A DNA stretch of 61,549 bases from JBFWUM01 sp050247255 (GCA_050247255.1 JBFWUM010000025.1:1-61549); one strand, 5' to 3'; positions 1 through 10,160 are shown, numbered from the stretch's first letter. The notes: generated by a model not told the origin, from the letters alone. Made by a program: numbers and translations.

Positions 1-22
1 GATTACGAAAGTGCAGTTGAGC

Positions 23-457
23 TCAGCGACAGTTGGCGCAGAGGCCGTGCAGCTGCACTTCGCGGCGATCGATCTGGAAGCCCTTGAGCGGGGTGCGGCG
101 CCGATCGAGCTCGAGGTCGAGGTCGTCGAGATAGACGTCCCACACCTCGCCGCAGCGGCGGCACACGAAGTGATGATGATCGTCCGGGTTGATCTCGTAC
201 TGGACGGCGCCGCCGGCGCGCTCGAGCGTCCCGATCAGCCCTGCGCTGACCAGCTCCTGGACGTTGCGATAGACGGTGGCGTGAGAGACGGATGGCAGCA
301 CGTCGCGCACCGCCCGCACGAGATCGTCCACCGTCGGGTGGCCCATCGTCGTGCTGAGCACGCGCAGCAGCACTTCGCGCTGCGGCGTCATCCGCAGGCC
401 GCGGTCGGCGCACTCCTGGCGCAGCTGCTCGTAGCGGTCGTTGGCGGTTGCCCTCAC
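23..457 (-). CDS. PerR-like Fur-family peroxide/metal regulator
   Basis: A 144-residue Fur-family repressor. The N-terminal winged helix includes the SHATVYRN recognition region (residues 58-65). The C-terminal half has the metal-site run HHH (94-96), with CRRC (99-102) and CANC (140-143) forming the structural Zn site. Asp107 follows CGEVW, the position that is Asp in PerR and Glu in Fur, so peroxide sensing is favoured. The residue matching PerR Asp85 appears to be Glu88, a possible departure. The start is GTG. It is divergent from rubrerythrin across a 99-bp gap holding a Fur/PerR operator, so autoregulation plus control of rubrerythrin is likely. PerR versus Fur remains an inference from alignment by eye. 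Confidence 0.9.
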   Translation of the reverse strand: MRATANDRYEQLRQECADRGLRMTPQREVLLRVLSTTMGHPTVDDLVRAVRDVLPSVSHATVYRNVQELVSAGLIGTLERAGGAVQYEINPDDHHHFVCRRCGEVWDVYLDDLDLELDRRRTPLKGFQIDRREVQLHGLCANCR

Positions 458-493
458 GCCAGCAGGATACCACGGCTGTTGCTGTTTTCTACT

Positions 494-514
494 AGTTGAT
501 AATTATTATCAACT
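494..514. promoter_or_regulatory. Fur/PerR box operator
   Basis: A perfect 10-1-10 inverted repeat centred on T504, with half-site AGTTGATAAT. It contains the 7-1-7 form typical of Fur/PerR boxes (TGATAAT-T-ATTATCA). It lies between the divergent regulator and rubrerythrin genes and overlaps the candidate -35 element of the rubrerythrin promoter. Confidence 0.9.
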
Positions 515-524
515 GGAATAGACT
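496..524 (+). promoter_or_regulatory. Candidate sigma-70 promoter for rubrerythrin
   Basis: TTGATA at 496-501 (5/6 to TTGACA), a 17-bp spacer and TAGACT at 519-524 (4/6 to TATAAT). The -35 lies inside the Fur/PerR palindrome, so repressor binding would block it. Inferred from sequence only. Confidence 0.45.
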
Positions 525-556
525 CCTCGGAGTTGCTAACGGAGGCACCGACACAC

Positions 557-973
557 ATGGCCAATTTGAAGGGCTCGAAGACCGAACAGAACCTGAAGGA
601 CGCCTTTGCCGGCGAGTCGCAGGCGAACCGCCGCTACCTGTACTTTGCCAAGGCGGCCGACATCGAAGGCTACCCGGAAGTCGCCGGGCTGTTCCGCGAC
701 ACCGCCGAGGGTGAAACGGGACACGCGCATGGACACCTCGACTACCTGAAAAAGGTGGGAGACCCGGCGACCGGCCTGCCGATCGGCGAGGTCGGCGAGA
801 TGCTGAAGTCGGCCGTGGCCGGCGAGACGCACGAGTACACCGACATGTACCCCGGCATGGCGAAGGCCGCGCGCGACGAAGGATTCGGCGAGATCGCCGA
901 CTGGTTCGAAACGCTGGCCAAGGCCGAGCGGTCGCACGCCGGCAAGTTCCAGCGCGCGCTGGAAGGCGTCTAG
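557..973 (+). CDS. Rubrerythrin (ferritin-like diiron protein)
   Basis: A 138-residue rubrerythrin without the C-terminal rubredoxin domain. Glu and His ligands of the diiron four-helix bundle are visible in GESQANRRY, EGETGHAHGH, GETHEYTDMY and ERSHAGKF. Such proteins reduce hydrogen peroxide in the cytoplasm. ATG 557 is chosen because GGAGG lies at 541-545; an in-frame TTG at 533 would add eight residues. The PerR-like regulator and its box lie directly upstream, and the Fe-S oxidoreductase and DUF3501 genes directly downstream. The three-gene set rubrerythrin, GlpC-like protein and DUF3501 recurs in many genomes, so a peroxide-stress operon is the likely setting. Confidence 0.93.
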   Translation: MANLKGSKTEQNLKDAFAGESQANRRYLYFAKAADIEGYPEVAGLFRDTAEGETGHAHGHLDYLKKVGDPATGLPIGEVGEMLKSAVAGETHEYTDMYPGMAKAARDEGFGEIADWFETLAKAERSHAGKFQRALEGV

Positions 974-984
974 ATTCCCTGATA

Positions 985-1067
985 AGAAGCTAGAAGTCAG
1001 AAGTCAGAAGTCAGAAGCTTCTGTCTCCAAACTTCTAGCTTCTAGCTTCTAGCTTCTAGCTTCTGAC
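985..1067. repeat. Inverted pair of heptamer arrays
   Basis: Tandem GAAGTCA-type units (986-1017) face CTTCTAG-type units (1032-1067), able to fold into a long hairpin. The right array ends three bases before the ATG of the Fe-S oxidoreductase and leaves it with no Shine-Dalgarno sequence. Confidence 0.9.
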
Positions 1068-1069
1068 TC

Positions 1070-2464
1070 ATGACCACCCCACTTCCCGACATTCGCTACG
1101 CGCCGACCGACGGGCTGACCTACAACCCGAACGAGGCGAAGTACTGGGATCCGCAGGCGCTGCAGAAAGAGATCGACCGCACGTTCGATCTCTGCAACGG
1201 CTGCCGGCTGTGCTTCAAGTTCTGCCAGTCGTTCCCGGTGCTGTTCGAGGCCGTGGACGCGGCGGGCGACGTGCGCCACCTGACGCGCGAGAAGACGGAG
1301 GAAGTCGTCGACCTCTGCTTCCAGTGCAAGCTCTGTTACACGCAGTGCCCGTACACCGAGTCGGAAGGGCACGAGTTCACGATCGATTTCCCGCGCCTGG
1401 TCCTGCGCGCCAATGCGCAGCGGCGGAAGCAGACGGGCGTGCCGCTGCGCGAGAAGCTGCTGGCGGATCCCGATCGTCTCGGCAAGGTCGGCACCTTCCT
1501 GCCGATGCTCGCCAACACCGGCAACCGGGTGCGCGCCAACCGCGTGCTGATGGAAAAGGTCGCCGGCATCCATCGCGACAAGCTGCTGCCCGACTTCGCC
1601 AGCGAGCCGTTCCCCGACTGGGTCAGGCGTGAACTCGAGGGCGCGGCGGCCAGCGCCGATGGCAGGCACAAGGTCCTGCTCTATTCGACCTGCTTCGTCA
1701 ACTGGAACAAGCCGTCGATCGGGCAGGCGGCGTTCCGCGTGCTGCGCCACAACGACTGCCAGGTGGCGTCGCCCGGCATCCGCTGCTGCGGCATGCCGGC
1801 GCTCGACGGCGGCGACATCGACGAGGCACGCAAGGCGGCGCGCGAGAACGTCGAGGCGCTCGGGCCGTGGGTCGACCAGGGCTACGCGATTGCCGTCATC
1901 AACCCGACCTGCAGCCTGATGATCCGCGAGGAGTATCCGGAGCTGCTCGACGACCCGGCCAACCCGGAGCTGGCCGCGCGGGCGAAGCAGGTGGCGGCGG
2001 CCACGCGCGACCTCGGCGAGTACCTGTTCGAACGCCGCCAGGCGGGCGAATTCAAGGAAGACTTCAAGTCGACGCCGAACGGCGCGGTGGCGTACCACGC
2101 GCCGTGCCACCTGCGCATGCAGAACGTCGGCTTCCGCGGCCGCGACCTGATGCGCCGCATTCCGGACACGACACCGAAGCTCGTCGCCGAGTGCTGCGGC
2201 CACGACGGCACCTGGGCGATGAAGAAGGAATACTTCGAGCTGTCGCTCAAGAACGGCCAGCGCGCCTTCGACGGCATGCGCGAGGCGGATGCCGCGGTCT
2301 GGGCGACCGAATGCCCGCTCGCCGCGCTGCAGTTCAAGCAGGCGACCGGCAAGGAGCCGCTCCACCCGGTGGAAGTGCTCGACCGCGCCTACCGCGCCGA
2401 CGGCTTCCCAACCCCGATTGTTCCCAAGGATCTTCCGCCTGAAGACGGAAGCCACGAGCCATGA
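1070..2464 (+). CDS. GlpC/LutB-type Fe-S and CCG-domain oxidoreductase
   Basis: A 464-residue protein. Two 4Fe-4S motifs lie near the N-terminus (Cys42/45/48/52 and Cys83/86/89/93). Two cysteine-rich CCG domains follow (CCGMP near 239, ECCGHDG near 374), as in the GlpC, HdrB and LutA/B families. It probably passes electrons as a cytoplasmic partner in the rubrerythrin pathway; the true donor is unknown. Its TGA overlaps the ATG of the DUF3501 gene by four bases, so translation is coupled. The last residues (about 455-462, LPPEDGSH) are encoded by a copy of the window's short palindrome family, which looks like an acquired C-terminal tail. Confidence 0.88.
   Translation: MTTPLPDIRYAPTDGLTYNPNEAKYWDPQALQKEIDRTFDLCNGCRLCFKFCQSFPVLFEAVDAAGDVRHLTREKTEEVVDLCFQCKLCYTQCPYTESEGHEFTIDFPRLVLRANAQRRKQTGVPLREKLLADPDRLGKVGTFLPMLANTGNRVRANRVLMEKVAGIHRDKLLPDFASEPFPDWVRRELEGAAASADGRHKVLLYSTCFVNWNKPSIGQAAFRVLRHNDCQVASPGIRCCGMPALDGGDIDEARKAARENVEALGPWVDQGYAIAVINPTCSLMIREEYPELLDDPANPELAARAKQVAAATRDLGEYLFERRQAGEFKEDFKSTPNGAVAYHAPCHLRMQNVGFRGRDLMRRIPDTTPKLVAECCGHDGTWAMKKEYFELSLKNGQRAFDGMREADAAVWATECPLAALQFKQATGKEPLHPVEVLDRAYRADGFPTPIVPKDLPPEDGSHEP
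2432..2455 (+). repeat. REP-like palindrome inside the CDS 3' end
   Basis: Imperfect stem CTTCCG/CGGAAG around a CTGAAG core, followed by CCAC. It is a member of the dispersed CTGAAG palindrome family and encodes LPPEDGSH at the oxidoreductase C-terminus. Confidence 0.75.
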
Positions 2465-3042
2465 ACCGACTGAGCGAAGCTGACATCCTGGACAAGGCCG
2501 CATACGAAGCGGCGCGCGATACGTTCCGCCGCCGCATCATGGTGATGAAGGACAAGCGGCGCGTCGCCGTGGGCGCTCACGTCACCATCCACTTCGAGAA
2601 CCGCGACACCATGCACTACCAGGTGCAGGAGATGCTGCGCGCCGAGGGAAGCTGGCTCCGGCCGGGTGCGGTGGCCGAGGAGCTCGAGGCCTACAACCCG
2701 CTCATCCCGCAGCACGGCGAGCTGTCGGCGACGATGATGATCGAGTACGAGACGGCCGCGGAGCGCGTCCTCCACCTGCCGCAGTTCGTGCAGATAGATC
2801 GCCACGTGTGGCTGCAGATCGGCGACAGCGCGCCGATCCTGGCCACGTTCGACCGCGGCCAGATCGACGAGCACAAGGTGTCGTCGGTGCAGTACATCAA
2901 GTTCGCCCTCGACGACGAGCAGCGGCGCCTCCTGGCCACCGATGGCACCGTCGTCCGGATCCGCATCGACCATCCGGCGTACACTGCGCAGGCGGTGTTA
3001 TCCGAAGAGTCCCGGAAGGCCATCTGCCGGGACCCTGAGTAA
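2461..3042 (+). CDS. DUF3501 family protein
   Basis: A 193-residue soluble protein matching DUF3501: KDKRRVAVG, HVTIHFENRDTMHYQVQEM and a repeated pattern of hydrophobic strands are visible. The function is not established. The family is habitually encoded beside rubrerythrin and a GlpC-like Fe-S protein, exactly as here. It starts with ATG inside the stop region of the upstream gene (ATGA overlap), so it is translated with that protein and may work in one complex. No membrane segment or signal peptide is seen. Confidence 0.85.
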   Translation: MNRLSEADILDKAAYEAARDTFRRRIMVMKDKRRVAVGAHVTIHFENRDTMHYQVQEMLRAEGSWLRPGAVAEELEAYNPLIPQHGELSATMMIEYETAAERVLHLPQFVQIDRHVWLQIGDSAPILATFDRGQIDEHKVSSVQYIKFALDDEQRRLLATDGTVVRIRIDHPAYTAQAVLSEESRKAICRDPE

Positions 3043-3077
3043 TTCAAAATTCAAAATTCAAAATTCACAATTCAAAA
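3043..3077. repeat. TTCAAAA heptamer array (5 copies)
   Basis: Five tandem 7-bp units (the fourth is TTCACAA). It is strongly AT-rich against a GC-rich background, starts right after the DUF3501 stop codon and ends 13 bases before the ATG of the DUF6526 gene. Confidence 0.95.
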
Positions 3078-3090
3078 TAGAATCGCGGCA

Positions 3091-3504
3091 ATGACGCAGA
3101 GCTACGAGCACCACGCCCACCGGCCGACGCTGTCGGCCATCGCCTTCTTCGGCGCCCTGGGCGCGCTCGCATTGCTCCTCTACGACGTGTCGCGCGCGCC
3201 GTCGCTCGCCGGGGTGGCCCTCATCCTGCTGGCGGTCGCGGTCCTGACGCTCACGCTCATCAGCCGCGTCTACACCACGAAGCTGCAGGATCGGATCATC
3301 CGCACGGAGATGGCGCTGCGCCTGGCGCGGTTGGGGCTGGCGGGTGACCTGGATCGGTTGACAATCAAGCAGATCACCGCGCTACGGTTTGCCTCGGATG
3401 CGGAGATGCCGCCGCTCGTGGCGCGAACGCTGAGCGAACAGCTGACGCCCGATCAGATCAAGCGCGCAGTCACGGACTGGCAGCCCGACAACCTGCGCAC
3501 CTGA
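3091..3504 (+). CDS. DUF6526 family membrane protein
   Basis: A 137-residue protein with two hydrophobic segments (about residues 15-32 and 37-58) and a C-terminal cytoplasmic helical part containing the conserved-looking stretch EMALRLARLGL. I recognise it as DUF6526, a family of unknown function seen in Acidobacteria and neighbours. It lies 48 bp after the DUF3501 gene with a heptamer array between, so it may or may not belong to that operon. Its stop is one base from the stop of the convergent flippase gene. Confidence 0.75.
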   Translation: MTQSYEHHAHRPTLSAIAFFGALGALALLLYDVSRAPSLAGVALILLAVAVLTLTLISRVYTTKLQDRIIRTEMALRLARLGLAGDLDRLTIKQITALRFASDAEMPPLVARTLSEQLTPDQIKRAVTDWQPDNLRT

Positions 3505-3505
3505 C

Positions 3506-5101
3506 CTACACCGCCGAAGGCAACGGGCGGCGGCCGAGGATTTCCAGCGCCTTGGTCGTGTAGAGCTCGCGGTCGCGGCGCTGGAGCGCGAGACCAAAGA
3601 ACAGCGCCACGTACAGCAGCGCCGCGAGGGCCCCGGTGATGGCGACGCTGAGGAGCGTCTGCTCGATCACCCCGCGCGCCACCGCCAGCAGGCCAAAGAC
3701 GACGAGCGCCGGCCAGGCAGCCGGCCACACCGCCCTGGCCACCAGGTGCCGCACGGGGAGTCCCACGCGGCGGCACGCCGCCGGGAAGATGACGAGCGTC
3801 GCCGACGTCGCCACGGGGATCAGCGTGCCGATGGCGATGCCCGCCAGCCCGTACCACTGCACCAGCAGCATGCTCAGGCCGATGTTCACCACGCCGGTGA
3901 GGATGTTCGTCCAGGCGAGCATCTTGTGCTCCCCGGCGCCCTTGAGGATGACCGACGCCGTCGCGTTGCCGACGCGGGTGGCGACGGAGAACGCCAGGAT
4001 CTGCACCACGATCACGCTGCCCATCAGGTTCGGCTCCTTGCGGCCGACCCACGCGTAGATCAGCGGGCCCGAGAGAGTGACCAGTCCCATGGCCACCGGC
4101 AGCACCATGGCCAGCGAGAACCGCGTGCCCTCGATGAGCACCCGCTGCAGGCGCTCGCGCCGCTCCAGCGCGTCGCTGTCCACGACGACAGGAAAGAGCA
4201 CCCCGTTCAACTGGTTGGTGAGGACCTGGGTGCCGTGGATCAGCCGCTCGGCCACCGCCCAGACCGCCACCGCCGCCGGGCCGAGGAAGGCGCCCGCCAC
4301 CAGCGCGTCGAGCGAATAGTTCAACCGGTTCGCCCAGTCGATCATCGCCCAGTAGATCCCGAAGCTGGTGAGCTCGCGGATGCGATGGCGCCGGAACAGC
4401 GACGGGCGGACGTGCAGCGCCGGGAAGATGCGGTGCGCGTTCAGCCGGTAGGCGAAGTAGCTCACGACCCGCACGCTCGTCGTCGCCATCACCAGCTCGA
4501 TCAGCCCGTAGCCGGCCTGCAGCACGGCGACGTTGGCGGCGGCCACACACAGGCTGGTCGCAATCGCGACGGTGCTGTTGATGTGGTACCGCTGGAAGCC
4601 GCCGACCACGCCGCCGTAGACGCTGAACGGGAAGTTGAGCGCCACCGGGATGGCGACGATCATCACGACCCACTTCCCCGTCTCCGCCTGGTCCGGCGTG
4701 AGCGCGAAGAAGAAATCAAGGTGATGCGCCACGATGAGCGCGCCGCTGTAGGCCAGCAGGCCGACACCGGCAAACAGGACGAACATCGTGCTGACCGCTT
4801 CGTTGAGGGCCAGCACATCGCGCCGGGCGCGGAACTGGGCGGTGAACTTGAGCAGCGAGCCGCCGAACCCGAGGTCGAGGATGTTGAAGTGCGTCGTCAG
4901 CGACGCCGAGAGCAGCCAGAGCCCGTAGGCTGACTGCCCGAGGTGACCGATGTTGAACGGCAGCATCAGCAGGCCGATCACCATCTCCACGATGATGGCG
5001 GCGTAGCGTGACGAAACGTTCCAGGCGACGAGCTTCAGCGAATGGTCGTGAGCGTGAAAGGGATCGGCCTTGGGATCGTGCACGACCCGCCATTCAAGCA
5101 A
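3506..5101 (-). CDS. MOP-superfamily oligosaccharide flippase (Wzx-like)
   Basis: A 531-residue integral membrane protein with about twelve to fourteen hydrophobic helices, a short charged N-terminus and a C-terminus rich in basic residues, matching the polysaccharide biosynthesis/flippase families (MatE-like MOP superfamily). It would move lipid-linked glycans across the inner membrane. No glycosyltransferase cluster lies next to it, so its substrate cannot be guessed. It is divergent from the methyltransferase gene and convergent with the DUF6526 gene. Confidence 0.82.
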   Translation of the reverse strand: MLEWRVVHDPKADPFHAHDHSLKLVAWNVSSRYAAIIVEMVIGLLMLPFNIGHLGQSAYGLWLLSASLTTHFNILDLGFGGSLLKFTAQFRARRDVLALNEAVSTMFVLFAGVGLLAYSGALIVAHHLDFFFALTPDQAETGKWVVMIVAIPVALNFPFSVYGGVVGGFQRYHINSTVAIATSLCVAAANVAVLQAGYGLIELVMATTSVRVVSYFAYRLNAHRIFPALHVRPSLFRRHRIRELTSFGIYWAMIDWANRLNYSLDALVAGAFLGPAAVAVWAVAERLIHGTQVLTNQLNGVLFPVVVDSDALERRERLQRVLIEGTRFSLAMVLPVAMGLVTLSGPLIYAWVGRKEPNLMGSVIVVQILAFSVATRVGNATASVILKGAGEHKMLAWTNILTGVVNIGLSMLLVQWYGLAGIAIGTLIPVATSATLVIFPAACRRVGLPVRHLVARAVWPAAWPALVVFGLLAVARGVIEQTLLSVAITGALAALLYVALFFGLALQRRDRELYTTKALEILGRRPLPSAV

Positions 5102-5124
5102 GCCCGATGCCCATCAATAAGCCA

Positions 5125-5158
5125 TCGGACCCTCGGACCTCCGGACCTTCGGACCCTC
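5125..5158. repeat. 8-bp tandem array (TCGGACCC-type)
   Basis: Four units of period 8 (TCGGACCC, TCGGACCT, CCGGACCT, TCGGACCC) in the divergent gap between flippase and methyltransferase. It makes the long in-frame extension upstream of the methyltransferase unlikely to be real coding sequence. Confidence 0.85.
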
Positions 5159-5202
5159 AATGGCACGCGTATGGCAGGGCTCGTGCCATCGGTGAGGTAT
5201 TG

Positions 5203-6060
5203 ATGACCGCAACGTCGGAAGTGGTGACGCGCGCCGCGCACGAACGGGAAGTTCAGGCGGGAGAACGGTTCGAATTCGGCCGCAACTGGACGCGGTTCCT
5301 GGAACTGGTCGATGAGTCGCGCATTGCGCAGGCTGAGCAATCGCTTGCCGCGATGCTCCGCGTCACGACGCTCGAGGGTAAAACCTTTCTCGACATTGGC
5401 TCGGGCAGCGGCCTGTTCAGCTTGGCGGCGAGACGCCTCGGCGCCCGCGTCCACTCGCTCGATTTCGACACCCACAGCGTGAATTGCGGCCGCGAGCTCC
5501 GCCGCCGCTACGACCCGGCGGCGACGGAATGGACGATCGAGCAGGGCTCGGTGCTCGACGACGTCTACATGCGGTCGCTCGGGACCTTCGACATCGTCTA
5601 CTCGTGGGGGGTGCTGCACCACACGGGACGGATGTGGGATGCGATCAACGCCGCGACGCGGGCCGTGGCCCCCGGCGGCACGCTGTTCATCGCGATCTAC
5701 AACGACCTGGGGAGCCGCAGCGACCGGTGGCGCGCGATCAAGCGGATCTACAACCGGCTGCCGGCGTCGCTGCGCCCGGCGCTGGCGCTGGCGACGAGCG
5801 CGCCCGACGAAGCCAAGGCGCTGGCGCGCGCGGTGCTGCACGGCCGTCCCGGCGAGTTCGTGTCACGCTGGCGCGCCAACAATGCGCGCGGCATGAACCA
5901 CTGGCGCGACATCATCGACTGGGTGGGCGGCTACCCCTATGAGGTCGCCGCCCCGGAGGAGATCTTCGAGTTCTGCCAGGCCCGCGGCTTCACCCTCACG
6001 AACTTGAAGTGCAAGGGCGTCGGCCTCGGCTGCAACGAGTTCGTGTTCCAGAAGCTCTAG
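5203..6060 (+). CDS. Class I SAM-dependent methyltransferase
   Basis: A 285-residue methyltransferase. Motif I FLDIGSGSGLF lies at residues 62-72, the acidic end of strand 2 at LDFD (86-89), and a DIVYSWGVLHH motif IV follows. It most resembles UbiG/Methyltransf_25-type enzymes, but its substrate is unknown. ATG 5203 is chosen because GGTGAGG lies at 5191-5197 and because the reading frame further upstream runs through a tandem repeat. Its TAG overlaps the stop codon of the convergent AIM24 gene in the sequence CTAG. Confidence 0.85.
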   Translation: MTATSEVVTRAAHEREVQAGERFEFGRNWTRFLELVDESRIAQAEQSLAAMLRVTTLEGKTFLDIGSGSGLFSLAARRLGARVHSLDFDTHSVNCGRELRRRYDPAATEWTIEQGSVLDDVYMRSLGTFDIVYSWGVLHHTGRMWDAINAATRAVAPGGTLFIAIYNDLGSRSDRWRAIKRIYNRLPASLRPALALATSAPDEAKALARAVLHGRPGEFVSRWRANNARGMNHWRDIIDWVGGYPYEVAAPEEIFEFCQARGFTLTNLKCKGVGLGCNEFVFQKL

Positions 6061-7076
6061 TTGTCGCCGTCGAGGAGGCCGCCGAGGCCGCCAAGGATTG
6101 ACCCCTCGCCCTTGCGGGCGCCGCCGGCGGCTGGCGCAGCCTTGTAGATGCGGTCGGCCATGCGGCTGAGCGGCAGCGACTGCAGCCACACGCGGCCCGG
6201 GCCGGTCAGCGCGGCGTAGAACAGCCCTTCGCCGCCGAACAGCGCCGTCTTGACCTTCCCGACGAACTGGATGTCGTAGGCCACGGTCGGCTGCAGCGCC
6301 ACGAGACACCCGGTGTCAACGCGCAGCGTCTGCCCCGCCTGCAAATCGACCGGATGCACGGTGCCGCCGGCGTGGACGAAGGCGAGGCCATCGCCCTGCA
6401 GGCGCTGCATGATGAACCCTTCGCCGCCGAACAGGCCGACGCCGATCTTGCGCTGGAAGGCGATGCCGATCGACACGCCGCGCGCCGCGCAGAGGAACGA
6501 GTCCTTCTGGCAGATCAGCTCGCCGCCGAGCTGATGCAGGTCCATCGCGAGGATCTTCCCGGGATACGGCGCGCCAAACGACACCTGCTGCTTGCCGGCG
6601 CCCTGATTGGTGAAGACCGTCATGAACAGGCTCTCACCCGTGACCAGCCGCTTGCCGGCGCCGAGCAGCGCGCCCATCACGCCGGGACGTCCCTGCTGGC
6701 TGCCGTCGCCAAACACGGTTTCCATGGCAATGCCGGGCGTCATGTACATCATCGAGCCGGCCTCGGCGACGGCGCTCTCACCGGGATCGAGCTCGACCTC
6801 GACGAACTGCATCTCCGACCCGACGATCTTGAAGTCGATGTCGTGGGCGCGGCGGCCGGCGATGGGCGGCGGGGGCGGCGGCGTGGCGCCGGGACGGGTG
6901 TCGGTGAGGAACGCCGCCAGTTCCGGCACGTCCTTCAGCGCCGTCCAGTTCGACAGTCCCGCGCGGAAGACCAGCGTATTGCCGTCGATGGTGCCGTTGC
7001 GCAGGTTGGTGACGACATCGTCCTGCGAGACGGGCCCGACCTGGTGCCCGCCGATTGCCATGTACCACTGCTGCAT
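6057..7076 (-). CDS. GYF_2 plus AIM24/TIGR00266 fusion protein
   Basis: A 339-residue protein. Residues 1 to about 60 form a GYF_2 domain (WYMAIGGHQVGPVS, then a tryptophan in GLSNWTAL). A proline-rich linker (PPPPPP) follows, then an AIM24/TIGR00266 beta-rich domain with glycine-rich signatures such as GLFGGEGFIMQRL and ALFGGEGLFYA. Bacterial AIM24 proteins have no firm function. The GYF_2 domain probably binds proline-rich peptides, perhaps the protein's own linker. The start is ATG 7076; a longer frame upstream enters a repeat array and is rejected. Confidence 0.85.
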   Translation of the reverse strand: MQQWYMAIGGHQVGPVSQDDVVTNLRNGTIDGNTLVFRAGLSNWTALKDVPELAAFLTDTRPGATPPPPPPIAGRRAHDIDFKIVGSEMQFVEVELDPGESAVAEAGSMMYMTPGIAMETVFGDGSQQGRPGVMGALLGAGKRLVTGESLFMTVFTNQGAGKQQVSFGAPYPGKILAMDLHQLGGELICQKDSFLCAARGVSIGIAFQRKIGVGLFGGEGFIMQRLQGDGLAFVHAGGTVHPVDLQAGQTLRVDTGCLVALQPTVAYDIQFVGKVKTALFGGEGLFYAALTGPGRVWLQSLPLSRMADRIYKAAPAAGGARKGEGSILGGLGGLLDGDN

Positions 7077-7089
7077 TAGGCCTCTCCAA

Positions 7090-7173
7090 ATGACGAAATG
7101 ACGAAATGACGGATTGACGGATTGGATTGCAGCGACGCAATCCGTCAATTCGTCAATTCGTCAATCCGTCAAT
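7090..7173. repeat. Inverted pair of 8-bp arrays
   Basis: Left arm 7090-7121 (ATGACGAA, ATGACGAA, ATGACGGA, TTGACGGA) faces right arm 7138-7173 (CAATCCGT/CAATTCGT units). It separates two minus-strand genes and could act as a strong hairpin, either terminator or leader. Confidence 0.9.
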
Positions 7174-7176
7174 CTT

Positions 7177-7814
7177 CTATCCACCCAGCTGTCCTTGATC
7201 GCCGAGCGCGTCGATGCGCTCGCCGGTGTCCTTCTCGAGCGCCTGCACGAGCGACGGCTCGAGGCCGAGTAGGTTTGCCAGCTGCGCCAGATAAATACGT
7301 TCTGCGCCGGTGATCTGTTCGTCGGCACGCAGGATCGTATACGCAAGCACGTAGAGCGTCGCCCGGTCCTCGGTATACGTGATGCCGGCGACGACGTCGC
7401 GCAGCGGCAGCGGCGCGGCGAGCTCGCGCTCGAGCAGGTGGGCGGCGCCGGCCTCGGTGACCTGCTGCACGACCGCGGCGCGCTCCTTCTCGTTCATCGC
7501 GCCGTCGGCGTGGGCGGCCGACACCGCCAGGCGGACGAGCCGCAGGCGCTCCTCGTCGATCGGCAGCGGCGGCGGCGGCCCGGCGGCGGGCTGCGGCGAT
7601 GACGCGGCGGCTGGCGATGTCCCATGGTTCTGCATGGTTTCGTAGATGCCCCACGCCACGCCGGCAATGCCGAGCAGCGTCGTCGGGTTCCGGAACATCC
7701 CGCGCGTGACGCCGCGGGTGACGTCGCGGGTCAGGAACCGCATGGCCCCCCGCGCACGCTTGCGGCGGCCGCCCAGCACTCCCCTCAGCACGTCGTCAAC
7801 CAGCCTGTCGATGC

Positions 7815-7818
<4 letters not shown>
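7177..7818 (-). CDS. DUF533 / TerB-like (YebE-type) protein
   Basis: A 213-residue protein. It has a basic N-terminal region, a short hydrophobic segment (about 46-60), an alanine/proline-rich linker and a C-terminal all-helical domain with acidic metal-site-like motifs (SAAHADGAMNEKER, RADEQITGAER), typical of DUF533/TerB. The function is unknown; the family is a suspected metal-binding scaffold at the inner membrane. ATG 7818 overlaps the TGA of the upstream ABC exporter gene (ATGA), indicating translational coupling. Confidence 0.78.
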
Positions 7819-9686
<1,868 letters not shown>

Positions 9687-9716
9687 CTATAGCGTCCCTC
9701 CGCACACGTTACTAGA

Positions 9717-10160
9717 ATGATCGGCGTGAGCGAAATCCACGCGCAGCCATTGCGGCAGGGCTCCCAGGGCATCCGCATCTCCGACACCACGACCCGCGGC
9801 ATCCGCATCCAGGTCGAAAGCGCCTACGTGCCTGACCGGAGCAATCCGAAGGAAAGCTCGTATTTCTTCGTGTATCACGTGCGCATCACGAACGTTGGCG
9901 GCGAGACGGCGCAGCTGGTCTCGCGCGAATGGGTGATCACCGACGCCGAAGGCGAGGTCGAGCGGGTGAAGGGGCCGGGCGTGGTCGGCGAGCAGCCGGT
10001 GCTGCCACCGGGCGGCGGCTTCGAGTACACCAGCTTCTGCCCGCTGAAGACGTCAGTCGGCTCGATGCACGGCAGCTACCAGATGGTGACGACGGGGGGT
10101 GAGAAGTTCGATGCGGTCATCTCGCCGTTCACGCTCGCTGTCCCGAATTCCTTGAACTGA
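9717..10160 (+). CDS. apaG: ApaG domain protein
   Basis: A 147-residue single-domain protein with the ApaG fold. The core runs from IRIQVESAYVPDRSNP through YHVRITNVG, LVSREWVITDAEG and GPGVVGEQPVLPPGG to PLKTSVGSMHGSYQM. Length and order match the family, whose role is debated (once called a Co2+/Mg2+ efflux protein). It is followed by a repeat region that probably terminates both it and the convergent UbiD gene. Confidence 0.92.
   Translation: MIGVSEIHAQPLRQGSQGIRISDTTTRGIRIQVESAYVPDRSNPKESSYFFVYHVRITNVGGETAQLVSREWVITDAEGEVERVKGPGVVGEQPVLPPGGGFEYTSFCPLKTSVGSMHGSYQMVTTGGEKFDAVISPFTLAVPNSLN

Noticed and set aside
1032..1067. CRISPR-like look of the repeated TTCTAGC units
   Set aside because: Units are 7 bp without spacers, and the facing complementary array makes a hairpin. 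It is not a CRISPR array.
5008..5202. Possible N-terminal extension of the methyltransferase
   Set aside because: It runs through an 8-bp tandem array and overlaps the divergent flippase start. ATG 5203 has its own Shine-Dalgarno.
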